Shown: positions 43,651 through 53,608 of the stretch, piece after piece
Numbering within the stretch: position 1 is the stretch's first letter
Layout: every line of letters begins with the position of its first letter
Source of the DNA: an uncultured Desulfomicrobiaceae bacterium
GTDB taxonomy: Bacteria; Desulfobacterota; Desulfovibrionia; Desulfovibrionales; Desulfomicrobiaceae
Direction: 5' to 3'
Length of the DNA stretch: 64,000 nt
NCBI GenBank assembly: GCA_937989665.1
Contig: CALKRN010000009.1
Coordinates: 1 to 64,000 of the forward strand
Notes under the pieces: generated by a model
The model's input: the letters and a program-made list of their open reading frames with translations, nothing else
Database searches by the model: none
Told to the model about the DNA's origin: nothing
Made by a program: the position numbers and the translations under genes

Positions 43651-46329
43651 TTAGAAAAATTGTCCAACGGCAAATTCAAAGCGCCCTTTGCGCTTCTCGC
43701 CTTCGATAGCGTCCAATGGATAGCCATATTCTAGTCGCAATGGCCCCAAGGGTGAGTACCAACGGATACCTCCCCCCACACTTTTATAGAGGTCAGCATC
43801 TGGAGTTTCATCTTTATCCCAGACTTTGCCGGCATCGAAAAATACGACGCCCATGATGCCCATCTCCTTGTGGATGGGGAAAAGATACTCAATGTTGGTG
43901 AAAAAGCTCTTGTAACCGCCTTTTTCAGACCCTTCTTTATAGCCACCCAGGGCATCAAGGGCCGTGTAGCGGGGGGAGATGGTACGGGTCTCGTAGCCAC
44001 GCACTGAGTTCATACCGCCAAGGAAGAAGCGTTCAAAATGCGGGACATCGCCAGAGGTGTTTTCATGCAGGAGCCCCCCTTGGGCATGGAAGTGAAAGAC
44101 CGTACTCCATAAAAGGGGAAAGTACCAGTTGGTATCGGCGATGTATTTGACGAAATCGTCATCACCGCCGAGGGGACCACCAGAGTATTCTATGGAGAAA
44201 GAATTGGTACTTCCTTTGCTCGGATTGATTCTTCGGTCTGTTGTATCTCGGGTGATGCGTCCATAGAGGGCACTCGCCCAGTTGTGTCCTTCGATATCTT
44301 TGATCTCTTGATCTGCGTCTGCATCGACATCTTCGATGGTGTATCGTTCTAAACGATAATTCCAGGCAAGCTGGGTATATTCTCCAAGAGGATAAGAAAA
44401 AAGAATTCTACCTCCCATACTTTGCCGGTCATAATCCCGATATTCATCAATCGTATTGTAGATGGAAAGTCCAACTCCCAAATTAGTGTCTTGGTAATGG
44501 GGGTTCCAGAAGGTTGCGGTATAATCTGCACTTTTGGAGCTGATGGTGCCTTTGAATCCCAATTGGTACCCCATGCCAAAGAGGTTACGCTCCACGATTT
44601 GGCCGGAGAAGAAGATTTTTGCATACGTCGAGTACCCTGCCCCGGCGGCAAGCATGCCAGTGGATTTTTCCTTCACTTTGACACGGAGATCGAGGGTGTC
44701 CGGCCGGCTCGTGGGCTCGGGGGTAATCTCCACCGTCTCAAAGAAATCGAGCTTGGAGAGGCGGGCATTGGAGCGCCGCAGAAGGGCGCCGTTAAACAGG
44801 TCTCCATCGGCAAGGCGCATTTCTCGGCGGATGACGTTGTCCCGCGTCCGGGTATTGCCTTGGATGATGACCCGGCCAATGGCCATTTTGGGCCCTTTGG
44901 TCAGGATATAGGTCACGGCCACGCTCTTGTCGGCCTCGTTGCGCTCGATGCGCACATCGGCATCGGCAAAGGCATAGCCAAAGGTGGAGTAATAGTCAGT
45001 GAGGGCGTTGAGGTCGCTGCGGATAATCGAACGATCGAGAAAGGCATTTTTCTTCGCCATGTCATCCAGTTGGGTACGTTCGGCCAGGTCCGTGGCGTTG
45101 GTGATGATGTCGCCGCCGAAGGTCATTTGTGCCACGCGGTAGCGGTCCCCTTCTTCCACCTGGTAGGTAACAGTGATGCCAGTATCGCCGAATTCCACCT
45201 TGGGCTGTCCCACCCGGACATTGAGAAAACCGCGGTTGCCATAGTAGGCCTCGATGGCCGCGGCGTCTCGGTCGAGCATCTCCTCCCGGAGCACGCCGCT
45301 GCCGGTCATCCAAGAAAGGATGCCCCGTTCCGACAGGGCCAGTTGGTCTTTGATCTCCGAGGCCGAAAGCTGTTTGGCGCCCTGGATGACGATCTTTTCC
45401 ACGTAGAGTTTTTTGCCTTCCTGGACCGTCACGGTGAGCCGGGCACGACCTGAATCTGCGGCCTGAATGCGGTAGTCCACCGCCGCCGTATAGTAGCCTT
45501 TTTTGCGGTAAAGTTCGCGGATCTTCGCCATATCCTCGGCCAGGACCTTGAGGTTGGCCACAGACCCGGTCTTTGTGCTCATGGTGGCGAGGATGTCGTT
45601 GGCGCTGATGGCATCGGCGCCTTGCACGTCGATGGCTTGAATGAGCGGCTTTTCTTGGACGGTAACCACGATGCGCTTGCCCTCGCCGTCGTCTTCGGCA
45701 TCGATGTGCACATCGTCAAAATAGCCGAGCTCATAGATCCGTTTGACTTCCTGGCTCACAGCCTTGGGGTCAAAGGGGTCGCCTTTTTGGATTTTAAGCC
45801 GCAGGAGGACCACGTCGGGGTCGAGGACCGTGGTCCCGCGGACTATGATGCCGGTAATGCGGCCTGTCGCTGTGAGGCCCTCTTGGATCATGCGGGCGAG
45901 CTCTTCCACCGCCGGAAGGAGTTGGATGACCCCACCGCTTTTGGAGACCACCACTGGTCGTGGTGGTTTGGCGCCGGTGGCATCCACTACCCGCGCATCC
46001 ACGCTGATGGCATCGCCCACCTGGGAAAAGGCCCCGTAGACAGCAAAGCGAGCCCCGGCGCGGCGGGCAAGATCGGCCACCACGCCGACGTCAAGGACCT
46101 GGACGCCATGGCGGGCAAGGAGGGCGTCCACCTGGTCTTGGGTAACGACACGCAGTCCCTGGGCCTTGAGGCGTTCTGCCAGCAGGCGGGGGATGTCGTC
46201 TTCCAGGGTGGTCATGGTGGGGTCCGCATAGACCGCAAAGGGTAGGACCATGATAGAATCCGTGGCCCACGCTGACGTGGCCAGGCCGAGGAGAAAAGCC
46301 AAGAAAAGAGCGATGACGTTACGTGGCAT
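43651..46329 (-). CDS. bamA: Outer membrane assembly factor BamA with extra N-terminal domain
   Basis: At 892 residues it is about 80 longer than E. coli BamA. A signal peptide spans 1-22. Residues 23-153 are an additional periplasmic domain (SIMVLPFAVYADPTMTTLED, RLLAERLKAQGLRVVTQDQV, RFAVYGAFSQVGDAISVDAR) resembling the alpha/beta fold of TolB-N/CsgG-like proteins. Five POTRA domains follow from about 155 (GIIVRGTTVLDPDVVLLRLK), then a barrel containing FFLGGMNSVRGYETRTISPR and GGIRWYSPLGPLRLEYGYPL, ending in Phe. It inserts beta-barrels into the outer membrane. It overlaps lolD by 11 bases. Confidence 0.95.
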   Translation of the reverse strand: MPRNVIALFLAFLLGLATSAWATDSIMVLPFAVYADPTMTTLEDDIPRLLAERLKAQGLRVVTQDQVDALLARHGVQVLDVGVVADLARRAGARFAVYGAFSQVGDAISVDARVVDATGAKPPRPVVVSKSGGVIQLLPAVEELARMIQEGLTATGRITGIIVRGTTVLDPDVVLLRLKIQKGDPFDPKAVSQEVKRIYELGYFDDVHIDAEDDGEGKRIVVTVQEKPLIQAIDVQGADAISANDILATMSTKTGSVANLKVLAEDMAKIRELYRKKGYYTAAVDYRIQAADSGRARLTVTVQEGKKLYVEKIVIQGAKQLSASEIKDQLALSERGILSWMTGSGVLREEMLDRDAAAIEAYYGNRGFLNVRVGQPKVEFGDTGITVTYQVEEGDRYRVAQMTFGGDIITNATDLAERTQLDDMAKKNAFLDRSIIRSDLNALTDYYSTFGYAFADADVRIERNEADKSVAVTYILTKGPKMAIGRVIIQGNTRTRDNVIRREMRLADGDLFNGALLRRSNARLSKLDFFETVEITPEPTSRPDTLDLRVKVKEKSTGMLAAGAGYSTYAKIFFSGQIVERNLFGMGYQLGFKGTISSKSADYTATFWNPHYQDTNLGVGLSIYNTIDEYRDYDRQSMGGRILFSYPLGEYTQLAWNYRLERYTIEDVDADADQEIKDIEGHNWASALYGRITRDTTDRRINPSKGSTNSFSIEYSGGPLGGDDDFVKYIADTNWYFPLLWSTVFHFHAQGGLLHENTSGDVPHFERFFLGGMNSVRGYETRTISPRYTALDALGGYKEGSEKGGYKSFFTNIEYLFPIHKEMGIMGVVFFDAGKVWDKDETPDADLYKSVGGGIRWYSPLGPLRLEYGYPLDAIEGEKRKGRFEFAVGQFF

Positions 46330-46999
46330 AGAGTTCTCCGGCCCTCAGCTCCCAGCGCTGGTGGAGGCTGGCGGCGAGCTGGGCGTTGTGGGTGACCACA
46401 ACAAGGGTCATCCCGTGACGGCGGTTGAGGTCCAGCATGAGTTCATGCACAGCAGCACCCGTATGGGCGTCCAGGTTGCCTGTGGGTTCATCCGCAAGGA
46501 GGACTTGCGGACGTTGCACCAAGGCCCGCGCGATGGCGGCCCGTTGGCGCTCTCCCCCCGAGAGGGTGGTGACCCGATGGTGGAGGCGGCGGCCCAGTCC
46601 CACCGCCTCGAGACAGGCTTGAGCCCGTGTCATGGCTGCAGGACGGCTCATGCCAGCGATGATCGCGGGCATAGCCGCATTTTCGAGCGTTGTGAACTCC
46701 GGCAAGAGGTGGTGGAATTGGAACACGAATCCCATGGCGGCGTTGCGCAGTTGCGCCCGTTCGGCTTCGGAAAAGGACGCCATGGGCCGACCTGAAAAGA
46801 TAACCTGGCCGCTTGTTGGTGTGTCGAGCCCGGCGATGAGGTGGAGGAGGGTGCTTTTGCCGGAACCCGAGGCCCCGACAATAGCCACCGACGCCCCCTT
46901 TTGGATGGAAAGCGAGACCTCGCGCAGGACGGTGATGGTCTCTTCGCCTTGGACAAACGTTTTACTGACCTGGTGGAGTTGGATGAGTGGTTCACTCAT
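46319..46999 (-). CDS. lolD: Lipoprotein-releasing ABC ATPase LolD
   Basis: A 226-residue ABC ATPase. Walker A is [20 protein letters not shown], the Q-loop and LolD-type motif [20 protein letters not shown], the signature [16 protein letters not shown] and Walker [17 protein letters not shown]. With LolC/E it extracts outer-membrane lipoproteins from the inner membrane. The ATG at 46999 was chosen because [15 protein letters not shown] matches the family. It overlaps the lolC/E gene by 8 bases. Confidence 0.95.
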   Translation of the reverse strand: MSEPLIQLHQVSKTFVQGEETITVLREVSLSIQKGASVAIVGASGSGKSTLLHLIAGLDTPTSGQVIFSGRPMASFSEAERAQLRNAAMGFVFQFHHLLPEFTTLENAAMPAIIAGMSRPAAMTRAQACLEAVGLGRRLHHRVTTLSGGERQRAAIARALVQRPQVLLADEPTGNLDAHTGAAVHELMLDLNRRHGMTLVVVTHNAQLAASLHQRWELRAGELYAT

Positions 47000-48251
47000 G
47001 CCGCAGGGCCTCCGTGGGATTGAGGCTAGCGGCCTGACGTGAGGGATGCAACGTGGCCAAGAAGCACAGGGCCATGGCGCATACAGCAATGGCGCCTAAA
47101 TCGAGGAGGCGCAGTTCTACGGGCAGGTGATCGAGATAGTACACGTCGGCTGGCAACTTGATGAACTGGTATCGGGTAAGGATCGCGCAGGTGCCAAGAC
47201 CAAGGCCAAAACCAAGGACCGTGCCGACGAGGCCAATGATGCTGCCTTGGATCATGAAGATGCGGCGGATCTGCGCCCGCGTGGCGCCCATGGCCATAAG
47301 CACCGCAATGTCCTTGGTCTTTTCCATGACCATCATGACCAGGGTAGTGACAATGGAAAACGAACCCACAAGGACGATCATGATCAAAATCACGGCCATG
47401 GCCGTCTTTTCGAGCTTCAGGGCCGCAAAGAGGCTGCGGTTCATTTCGATCCAATGGCGGGTATAGAGCGGGGCCCCGCCAAGGCCAGTAGCCACCTGCG
47501 GGGCAAGGGCTTCCACGGCATGGATGTCCGCCACTTTGAGCTCGATCCCGGTGACCGTGTCTTCGTCAAGACCCAGAAGCTGCTGCGCCTGCGGGATACT
47601 CACGAACACGAGGGAGGAGTCGTATTCGTAGAGCCCCGAGGCAAAGATCCCGGTTACGGTGAAATGGACGATCTTGGGCGTAAACCCTGCGGCCGAGCGC
47701 TTTCCACTTGGGGCGAGGATTTGGACAGTACTGCCCGTGGTAACGCCAAGGCGCCCGGCGAGCTCTTTGCCGATGACGATCCCTGGATGCGGGGTGGCGG
47801 TGGCAAGCCCTTGGAGGCTCCCAGTCAGCATGTCCCGTTCCACAGAAAGGACGCTGCCGGCAGTGGCAGGGTCAATGCCGCGGATGACCACACCTTTGAC
47901 ACTGCCGCTGCCAGGGCTGGAGATCATGGCCTCGGCATAAAGAAAGGGCGTGGCACTCACGACCCCAGGAATTTGGGCCGCTCGGCGGGCCAAGGGCTGG
48001 TAGTTTCCCACCATGCCGTCAGCGGAGAGCACGAGCAGATGAGCGTTTACCCCTAGGATTTTTTCTCGCAAGTTGGTGCCAAAGCCGTTCATCACCCCGA
48101 GGACGACGATGAGTGCCGCAACCCCCAAGGCTACACCAAGGACTGACACGAGGGAGATGACCGAGATAAAGGTCTGTTGGCGCTTTGCCAGGAGATAGCG
48201 CACCGCCACCAGCGTTTCGAAACCGAGGCGCGAGGCAAAGGGAAAGGACAC
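46992..48251 (-). CDS. Lipoprotein-releasing system permease LolC/LolE
   Basis: A 419-residue four-helix permease. The opening FETLVAVRYLLAKRQQTFIS and VISLVSVLGVALGVAALIVV with MNGFGTNLREKILG is diagnostic. A periplasmic MacB-like domain spans about 50-270. C-terminal helices include AVILIMIVLVGSFSIVTTLV and IFMIQGSIIGLVGTVLGFGL. A single gene is present, so it probably works as a homodimer (the LolF situation), unless a second copy lies elsewhere. It sits between lysS and lolD. Confidence 0.94.
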   Translation of the reverse strand: MSFPFASRLGFETLVAVRYLLAKRQQTFISVISLVSVLGVALGVAALIVVLGVMNGFGTNLREKILGVNAHLLVLSADGMVGNYQPLARRAAQIPGVVSATPFLYAEAMISSPGSGSVKGVVIRGIDPATAGSVLSVERDMLTGSLQGLATATPHPGIVIGKELAGRLGVTTGSTVQILAPSGKRSAAGFTPKIVHFTVTGIFASGLYEYDSSLVFVSIPQAQQLLGLDEDTVTGIELKVADIHAVEALAPQVATGLGGAPLYTRHWIEMNRSLFAALKLEKTAMAVILIMIVLVGSFSIVTTLVMMVMEKTKDIAVLMAMGATRAQIRRIFMIQGSIIGLVGTVLGFGLGLGTCAILTRYQFIKLPADVYYLDHLPVELRLLDLGAIAVCAMALCFLATLHPSRQAASLNPTEALRHE

Positions 48252-48263
48252 GGCAGTTTCCGT

Positions 48264-49769
48264 TTAGCTGGTTTCCGGACGCAAGAGCGGGAAAAGGATG
48301 ACTTCGCGGATAGAGGGCGAGTCGGTCAGGAGCATGACAAGACGGTCGATGCCAATCCCCTCGCCCGCTGCTGGGGGCATGCCGTACTCGAGGGCGCGAA
48401 TATAGTCGTCGTCCATAAGATGGGCCTCATCGTCGCCTTGGCTGCGTTCGCGCACCTGCTCTTCAAAACGTTCCCGTTGGTCCACGGGGTCATTGAGCTC
48501 CGAGAAGGCATTGGCCATTTCTTGGCCGCAGATGAAGAGTTCAAACCGGTCGGTAATCTCCGGGTTGGCGTCATTTTTGCGCGAGAGCGGTGAAATGTCC
48601 GTGGGGTAGCCATAGATAAAATGCGGCTGGATAAGCCGTGGCTCCACGAGGTTGTCAAAGAGTTTGGCCTGGAGTTTGCCAAGCTTTTCGTTCTTGGCCA
48701 CTGGCTCACCGAGACGTTGGACGAGTTCTTTGCACCGAGCATAGTCGGTGAATACAGTGGGGGAGACGTTGCCAATGCGCTCGAGGGATTCGTGAAAGGA
48801 GAGGCGCTGCCAGCCGTGCGCGAGATGGATTTCCTGGCCTTGGTAGATCACCGTCGTGGACCCGTTCACCGCCTGGGCCAGAGAGGCGAAGAGTTCTTCC
48901 GTGAGGTCCATGAGGTCCTCATAGGTTGCGTAGGCCCAGTAGAACTCGATCATGGTAAATTCGGGGTTGTGCTTCGTGTCAATGCCCTCATTCCGGAAAT
49001 TGCGGTTGATTTCATATACCCGTTCGAAGCCGCCCACGAGCAGGCGCTTGAGATAGAGCTCCGGGGCGATGCGCAAGTACAGGTCCATGTTCAAGGCATT
49101 GTGGTGGGTGATGAACGGCCTGGCCGCCGCTCCGCCGGGAATGGGCTGCATCATGGGGGTCTCCACTTCGAGAAACCCACGGGCATTGAGAAAGTCTCGG
49201 ATAAACTGGATAATGGCCGTGCGTTTGCGGAAGATCTCCCGCGGCCGTTCGTTGACCATGAGGTCGAGGTAGCGCTGGCGGTAGCGCAACTCGACGTCTT
49301 TGAGGCCATGGAATTTCTCCGGCAAGGGCCGGATGGACTTGGTGATGAGCCGTACCGTATTGGCCTTGACGGTCAGCTCCCCTGTTTTGGTGCGAAAAAG
49401 GATCCCCTGGACGCCGACTATGTCCCCTGCTTCGAATTTTTTGAAAAGAGCATAGGCCTCAGCCCCGAGATCATCGCGTTGGACATAGACCTGGAGGCGG
49501 CCGCTGGTGTCCTGGAGGTGGAAAAAGGTCACTTTGCCAAAGGAGCGCAAGGTCATGATGCGGCCCGCAACCCCGACGGAGATGGCCGTATGCTCCAATG
49601 CCGCGGCATCCGCCTGACCGTGGGCGGCAAGAATATCCGCTACGAGATGGGTGCGCCGAAAGTCATTGGGGTAGAGCGGGATGCCGGCGTCTCGAAGGAA
49701 TTGAGCCTTTTCCTTGCGGTGGCGCAGGATTTGGGCTTCTGTGGTCGTTGACGAGGTCTCGGTATTCAA
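48264..49769 (-). CDS. lysS: Lysyl-tRNA synthetase, class II
   Basis: A 501-residue synthetase. An N-terminal OB fold (GRIMTLRSFGKVTFFHLQDT) is followed by the class II core: motif 1 FLEVETPMMQPIPGGAAARP, motif 2 FRNEGIDTKHNPEFTMIEFY and motif 3 GEGIGIDRLVMLLTD. The start is a TTG (49769) with GGAG nine bases upstream; no ATG is better placed. It heads the long lol-bam-lpx operon, an association common in Desulfovibrio and relatives. No T-box leader was found. Confidence 0.96.
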   Translation of the reverse strand: MNTETSSTTTEAQILRHRKEKAQFLRDAGIPLYPNDFRRTHLVADILAAHGQADAAALEHTAISVGVAGRIMTLRSFGKVTFFHLQDTSGRLQVYVQRDDLGAEAYALFKKFEAGDIVGVQGILFRTKTGELTVKANTVRLITKSIRPLPEKFHGLKDVELRYRQRYLDLMVNERPREIFRKRTAIIQFIRDFLNARGFLEVETPMMQPIPGGAAARPFITHHNALNMDLYLRIAPELYLKRLLVGGFERVYEINRNFRNEGIDTKHNPEFTMIEFYWAYATYEDLMDLTEELFASLAQAVNGSTTVIYQGQEIHLAHGWQRLSFHESLERIGNVSPTVFTDYARCKELVQRLGEPVAKNEKLGKLQAKLFDNLVEPRLIQPHFIYGYPTDISPLSRKNDANPEITDRFELFICGQEMANAFSELNDPVDQRERFEEQVRERSQGDDEAHLMDDDYIRALEYGMPPAAGEGIGIDRLVMLLTDSPSIREVILFPLLRPETS

Positions 49770-50102
49770 GGGAGTGCTCCGGAAAAACAGCGAGGGTGCG
49801 CGTTGGCGAAGGGTTTTCGGCTACGGAAAAAGCCCTGGGGCGTCAAGAAAGCCGAGCGCGTGGGGAGGTGAGATTGGGAGCAAAGAGAAGGCCCCGTTGG
49901 CGGTCTGCCGCCGTGGGGTCTTGAGGGGAAAGCGAGCATATGGACGAGGGGAGAGGAGCTCCTCTTGCCTGGAGCTGCGTGGAGAGACAAAAAGCCCCTG
50001 GGGGAGCGCAGAGGGATGCCCTTGCCAAAGCCCCCCTCTTCCCGCATCCTGGTAACAACACAGGAATTCTTGAAGCCGGTTGCGGCAAAAAAGAGAGGGA
50101 CG
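49770..50102. other. Divergent region between lysS and aroK
   Basis: No gene is supported. On the minus strand two similar stretches, CCCCAGGGCTTTTT (about 49828-49841) and CCCCAGGGGCTTTTTG (about 49988-50003), look like short stem-plus-T elements, but the loops would be too small for good hairpins. The promoters of both flanking genes must lie here; I could not place them. Confidence 0.45.
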
Positions 50103-50750
50103 ATGTTTATCAAGAAAAAAGTTGAAATCGCTGAGCCAGAGGCCACGATGACCTTTCGCCCGGGGCAGTTTCGGCGCCCGGCCTTTTCTCTGGAGACGAA
50201 GAATATCGTCTTTGTTGGTCTGCGGGGCAGTGGCAAGACGACGGTGGGCAGGCGCGTGGCCGAGCGTCTCGGTTGCCTGGTTGTGGATACCGATGACTGG
50301 GTGGAGGAGCGCGTCGGCATGAGGATCGCCGACTTTGTGGCGGCTCATGGGTGGCCGGCTTTTCGCGAGGTGGAAGAGGAGGTCATGGTGAGGGCCTGCG
50401 CCTTGCCGGGCAAGGTGGTGGCCACCGGGGGGGGCGCCGTGCTTTCCGATCGCAATCGGGCTCTTTGGAATGCGCAGGCAGTGGTTTTCTACTTGGCGGC
50501 AGACATCCCGTTGCTCCTTGAGCGCCTTGCCCAGGGCGATGATCCCCGACGGCCTGCCCTTACGCATTTGCCTTTGGCTGAGGAGTTGGCCGTGTGTCTG
50601 CGGGAGCGCGAGCCGCTCTATATGGCGGTCATGGATCATCTTCTTCAAGCCTGTCGTTCCCCGGATGAGCTCGTGGAAGACGTCCTCGTGGCCTTGGGTC
50701 TAGTGCCTTGGGATGGGGTGGAGCGGCAACGGCTGATGGAGCGGTGGTAG
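50103..50750 (+). CDS. aroK: Shikimate kinase
   Basis: A 215-residue P-loop kinase that phosphorylates shikimate in aromatic amino-acid synthesis. It shows Walker A VGLRGSGKTTVGRRVAERLG, the shikimate-binding VVDTDDWVEERVGMRIADFV with DxD, WPAFREVEEEVMVRA, the Walker B equivalent VVATGGGAVLS, and the lid RPALTHLPLAEEL. An N-terminal lead of about 30 residues is longer than usual; the ATG at 50148 is an alternative. hslV follows 30 bases later. Confidence 0.9.
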   Translation: MFIKKKVEIAEPEATMTFRPGQFRRPAFSLETKNIVFVGLRGSGKTTVGRRVAERLGCLVVDTDDWVEERVGMRIADFVAAHGWPAFREVEEEVMVRACALPGKVVATGGGAVLSDRNRALWNAQAVVFYLAADIPLLLERLAQGDDPRRPALTHLPLAEELAVCLREREPLYMAVMDHLLQACRSPDELVEDVLVALGLVPWDGVERQRLMERW

Positions 50751-50780
50751 TGTCCCATAACCGAAGTTGGAGGAGATTTC

Positions 50781-51323
50781 ATGCACGGTACGACGATCCT
50801 CGCAGTACGGGATAGCCAGTGTGTCGCTATGGGTGGCGATGGTCAGATTACCTTAGGTGGCACCATGGCAGTGAAACATGGGGCGCGTAAGGTGCGGCGG
50901 CTTTTTCGCGATCGCGTACTGTGCGGCTTTGCCGGGGCTACGGCCGACGCCCTGACGTTGGTAGAAAAGTTCGAGGGCAAGCTTGAAGAGTTTGGCGGCA
51001 ACCTCGTGCGCGCCAGTGTGGAGCTTGCCAAATTATGGCGCAGTGACCGCTACTTGCGCCGCCTTGAGGCTATGCTCCTTGTGGCCGACATGGATGCCCT
51101 TTTGGTGGTGAGCGGCCAAGGAGACGTCATTGAACCCGATGACGGCGTGGCCGCCATCGGTTCGGGCGGTGGCTATGCCCTTGCTGCGGCCCGTGCCTTG
51201 TGCCGGCACTCGAGCTTGCCCGCCGCTGAGGTGGTGCGCGCCGCCATGGCCGTGGCCGCAGAAATTTGTGTGTACACCAATGAGCATCTCATCCTGGAAA
51301 CATTGACCCGAGGCACGTCATGA
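50781..51323 (+). CDS. hslV: ATP-dependent protease proteolytic subunit HslV
   Basis: A 180-residue threonine protease forming a double hexamer with HslU. The N-terminus [20 protein letters not shown] places the catalytic Thr after three removed residues. Conserved blocks are [40 protein letters not shown] and [20 protein letters not shown] lies upstream. Its stop overlaps the hslU start (ATGA). Confidence 0.96.
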   Translation: MHGTTILAVRDSQCVAMGGDGQITLGGTMAVKHGARKVRRLFRDRVLCGFAGATADALTLVEKFEGKLEEFGGNLVRASVELAKLWRSDRYLRRLEAMLLVADMDALLVVSGQGDVIEPDDGVAAIGSGGGYALAAARALCRHSSLPAAEVVRAAMAVAAEICVYTNEHLILETLTRGTS

Positions 51324-52669
51324 CGCAACGTTCCCTTACTCCTCGCGAGATCGTTGCCGAGCTCGACAAATACATTGTTGGTCAGGCTGAGGCCAAACGC
51401 ATGGTGGCGGTGGCCTTGCGGAACCGCTGGCGCCGCCGGCAGCTCGACCCCGAGTTGGCCGAAGAGATCGCCCCAAAGAATATCCTCATGATTGGCCCCA
51501 CTGGTGTGGGCAAAACCGAGATCGCCCGACGGCTGGCGAAACTCGCTGGCTCACCGTTTCTTAAGGTGGAGGCCACCAAGTTCACTGAAGTGGGCTACGT
51601 GGGGCGGGATGTGGAGTCCATTATCCGAGACCTCATGGAAATTGGGGTGGCCCTCGTGCGTCAGGAGGAGGAGGCGGTGGTGCGCGCCCGCGCCGAGGCT
51701 GCTGCCGAAGAGCGGCTCCTCGACATCCTGTTGCCTTCCCGTCCGCTGGAGGCCGCCGGGGTGGACTATATTGGCCCGGAATCCCAAGCCGCTTCCTCGA
51801 CGCGCGAAAAGCTGCGGGAGCTGTGGCGCACCGGCAAGCTTGACGATCGCCTTGTGGAGATTGAGGTGGATTCCCAGCCTCAAGTGCAGGTCATGTCCAT
51901 TCCAGGAATGGAAGGCATGGAAATGCACATGCAAGATATGCTCACCAAGATGTTCCCGAAACGCAAAAAGACAAAAAAGATGCGTGTACGCCAAGCCTAT
52001 GAGATGTTGGTAAACGCTGAATGTGAGCGCCTTATTGACATGGATAAGGTGTATGAGATTGCAAGAGAACGCGTCCAAGAGTCTGGAATTGTTTTCTTAG
52101 ATGAGATCGATAAAATTTGTGGTACAAGTGACACAAGAGGTCGTGCCGATGTGTCCAGAGAGGGGGTACAACGCGACTTGCTTCCCATTGTCGAAGGCTC
52201 TACCGTAAGCACTAAATATGGCATGGTCCGTACAGACCATATTCTGTTCATCGCTGCCGGCGCCTTCCATCTTTCCAAACCTTCTGATCTTGTCCCTGAG
52301 CTCCAGGGCCGATTCCCCTTGCGGGTAGAGCTTGCCCCCCTCACCAAAGATGATTTTTACCGCATCCTCTCTGAGCCCCAAAACGCCCTGACAAAGCAGT
52401 ATTGTGCCCTCCTGGCCACTGAAGGAGTGCGTTTGGAATTTACCGATGATGCCCTTCATGCCATGGCCGAGTTTGCCCAACGTATCAACGAAGAAACTGA
52501 GAATATCGGTGCACGAAGGCTCTACACCATCATGGAGACCATCGTGGCCCAGCTCTCTTTTGAGGCCCCTGAGCGGCAGGGAGAGCATGTCGTTGTGGAT
52601 CGAAAGTATGTGGAAGACCGTCTCCATGGTATTTGCCAGCAGCGGGATCTTTCGCGCTACATCCTCTAG
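51320..52669 (+). CDS. hslU: ATP-dependent protease ATPase subunit HslU
   Basis: A 449-residue AAA+ unfoldase. [20 protein letters not shown] is the typical start. Walker A is [20 protein letters not shown], and the pore motif lies in [20 protein letters not shown]. Residues of about 110-240 form the intermediate (I) domain. Walker B is [12 protein letters not shown], and the arginine-finger region [20 protein letters not shown]. The last residues end RYIL, matching the HslU tail that activates HslV. Codon use between about 51.95 and 52.25 kb is slightly more A/T-rich. Confidence 0.97.
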   Translation: MTQRSLTPREIVAELDKYIVGQAEAKRMVAVALRNRWRRRQLDPELAEEIAPKNILMIGPTGVGKTEIARRLAKLAGSPFLKVEATKFTEVGYVGRDVESIIRDLMEIGVALVRQEEEAVVRARAEAAAEERLLDILLPSRPLEAAGVDYIGPESQAASSTREKLRELWRTGKLDDRLVEIEVDSQPQVQVMSIPGMEGMEMHMQDMLTKMFPKRKKTKKMRVRQAYEMLVNAECERLIDMDKVYEIARERVQESGIVFLDEIDKICGTSDTRGRADVSREGVQRDLLPIVEGSTVSTKYGMVRTDHILFIAAGAFHLSKPSDLVPELQGRFPLRVELAPLTKDDFYRILSEPQNALTKQYCALLATEGVRLEFTDDALHAMAEFAQRINEETENIGARRLYTIMETIVAQLSFEAPERQGEHVVVDRKYVEDRLHGICQQRDLSRYIL

Positions 52670-52681
52670 AAAGGAGGGAAT

Positions 52682-53563
52682 ATGATCGATGCAGCGGTGA
52701 AGGCAGCTCTTCTCGTAGAAGCGTTGCCGTATATCCAGCAGTTTTCTGGGCAGACCGTTGTCATCAAGTATGGTGGTCATGCCATGATCGATGACACCTT
52801 GCGCCAGAGCTTTGCCCAAACCGTGGTCCTGCTGCGCTATATTGGCGTCCATCCCGTTATTGTCCATGGTGGCGGCCCGCAGATCGGTCAAATGCTGGCG
52901 CGCCTGGGCATCGAGAGCCAGTTCCGTCAGGGGCTGCGGGTGACTGATGCAGCTACTATGGATGTCGTGGAAATGGTCCTGGTGGGCAAGGTGAACAAGG
53001 AGATCGTCAATCTCATCAACTTGGCTGGGGGCCGGGCGGTGGGGCTCTCCGGAAAGGATGGACGCCTCCTGCGTGCCCACAAGCTGGAAATGGCCATTGA
53101 GCGTGCCGATGCCCCCCCAGAAATCATTGATCTCGGCAAGGTGGGGGAAGTCATCGGTGTGGAGGCGCCGTTGCTTCGTTCGCTGCTGAGCGGGGGATTT
53201 ATTCCCGTTGTGGCACCGGTGGGGGTGGACGAAGCTGGAGAGACGTACAACATTAATGCCGATGCCGTGGCCGCGGCGGTGGCGGTGGCCATGGAGGCGA
53301 AAAAACTCATCTTGCTGACCGACGTGCCTGGTTTTTTGGATCGCGACGGTCATCTCGTCTCCTCCATGAGCCGCCGTGAGGCCGTGACTGCCCTTGCCGA
53401 CGGCACGGCCAAAGGCGGGATGATCCCCAAACTCAAGTGCTGTCTCGAGGCCCTCGAGTTTGGGGTGGAGAAGGCGCATATCGTCGATGGCCGGATACCA
53501 AACGTCGTCCTCCTCGAGATGTTTACCCAAGCCGGAGTGGGCACGGAAATCACCGCCAGCTGA
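52682..53563 (+). CDS. argB: Acetylglutamate kinase
   Basis: A 293-residue amino-acid kinase phosphorylating N-acetylglutamate, the second step of arginine synthesis. Motifs are [40 protein letters not shown], the substrate loop [20 protein letters not shown] and [20 protein letters not shown]. The N-terminal helix [15 protein letters not shown] is the one used in arginine-sensitive hexameric forms. It lies 12 bases after hslU with GAAAGGAGG upstream. Confidence 0.95.
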   Translation: MIDAAVKAALLVEALPYIQQFSGQTVVIKYGGHAMIDDTLRQSFAQTVVLLRYIGVHPVIVHGGGPQIGQMLARLGIESQFRQGLRVTDAATMDVVEMVLVGKVNKEIVNLINLAGGRAVGLSGKDGRLLRAHKLEMAIERADAPPEIIDLGKVGEVIGVEAPLLRSLLSGGFIPVVAPVGVDEAGETYNINADAVAAAVAVAMEAKKLILLTDVPGFLDRDGHLVSSMSRREAVTALADGTAKGGMIPKLKCCLEALEFGVEKAHIVDGRIPNVVLLEMFTQAGVGTEITAS

Positions 53564-53608
53564 GTTCGCCCCCTTGAAGCTAACCAGTGGCGGTGCTACG
53601 CGGTGGGC

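Noticed and set aside
44422-45453. 343-codon plus-strand frame opposite bamA
   Set aside because: Mirror of the BamA barrel and POTRA codons; no recognisable motif.
48621-49751. 376-codon plus-strand frame opposite lysS
   Set aside because: Antisense to the catalytic core of lysyl-tRNA synthetase with no independent support.
49770-50102. T-box or attenuator leader for lysS
   Set aside because: No stem I, specifier loop or T-box consensus was found; the short GC stems have loops too small to be credible.
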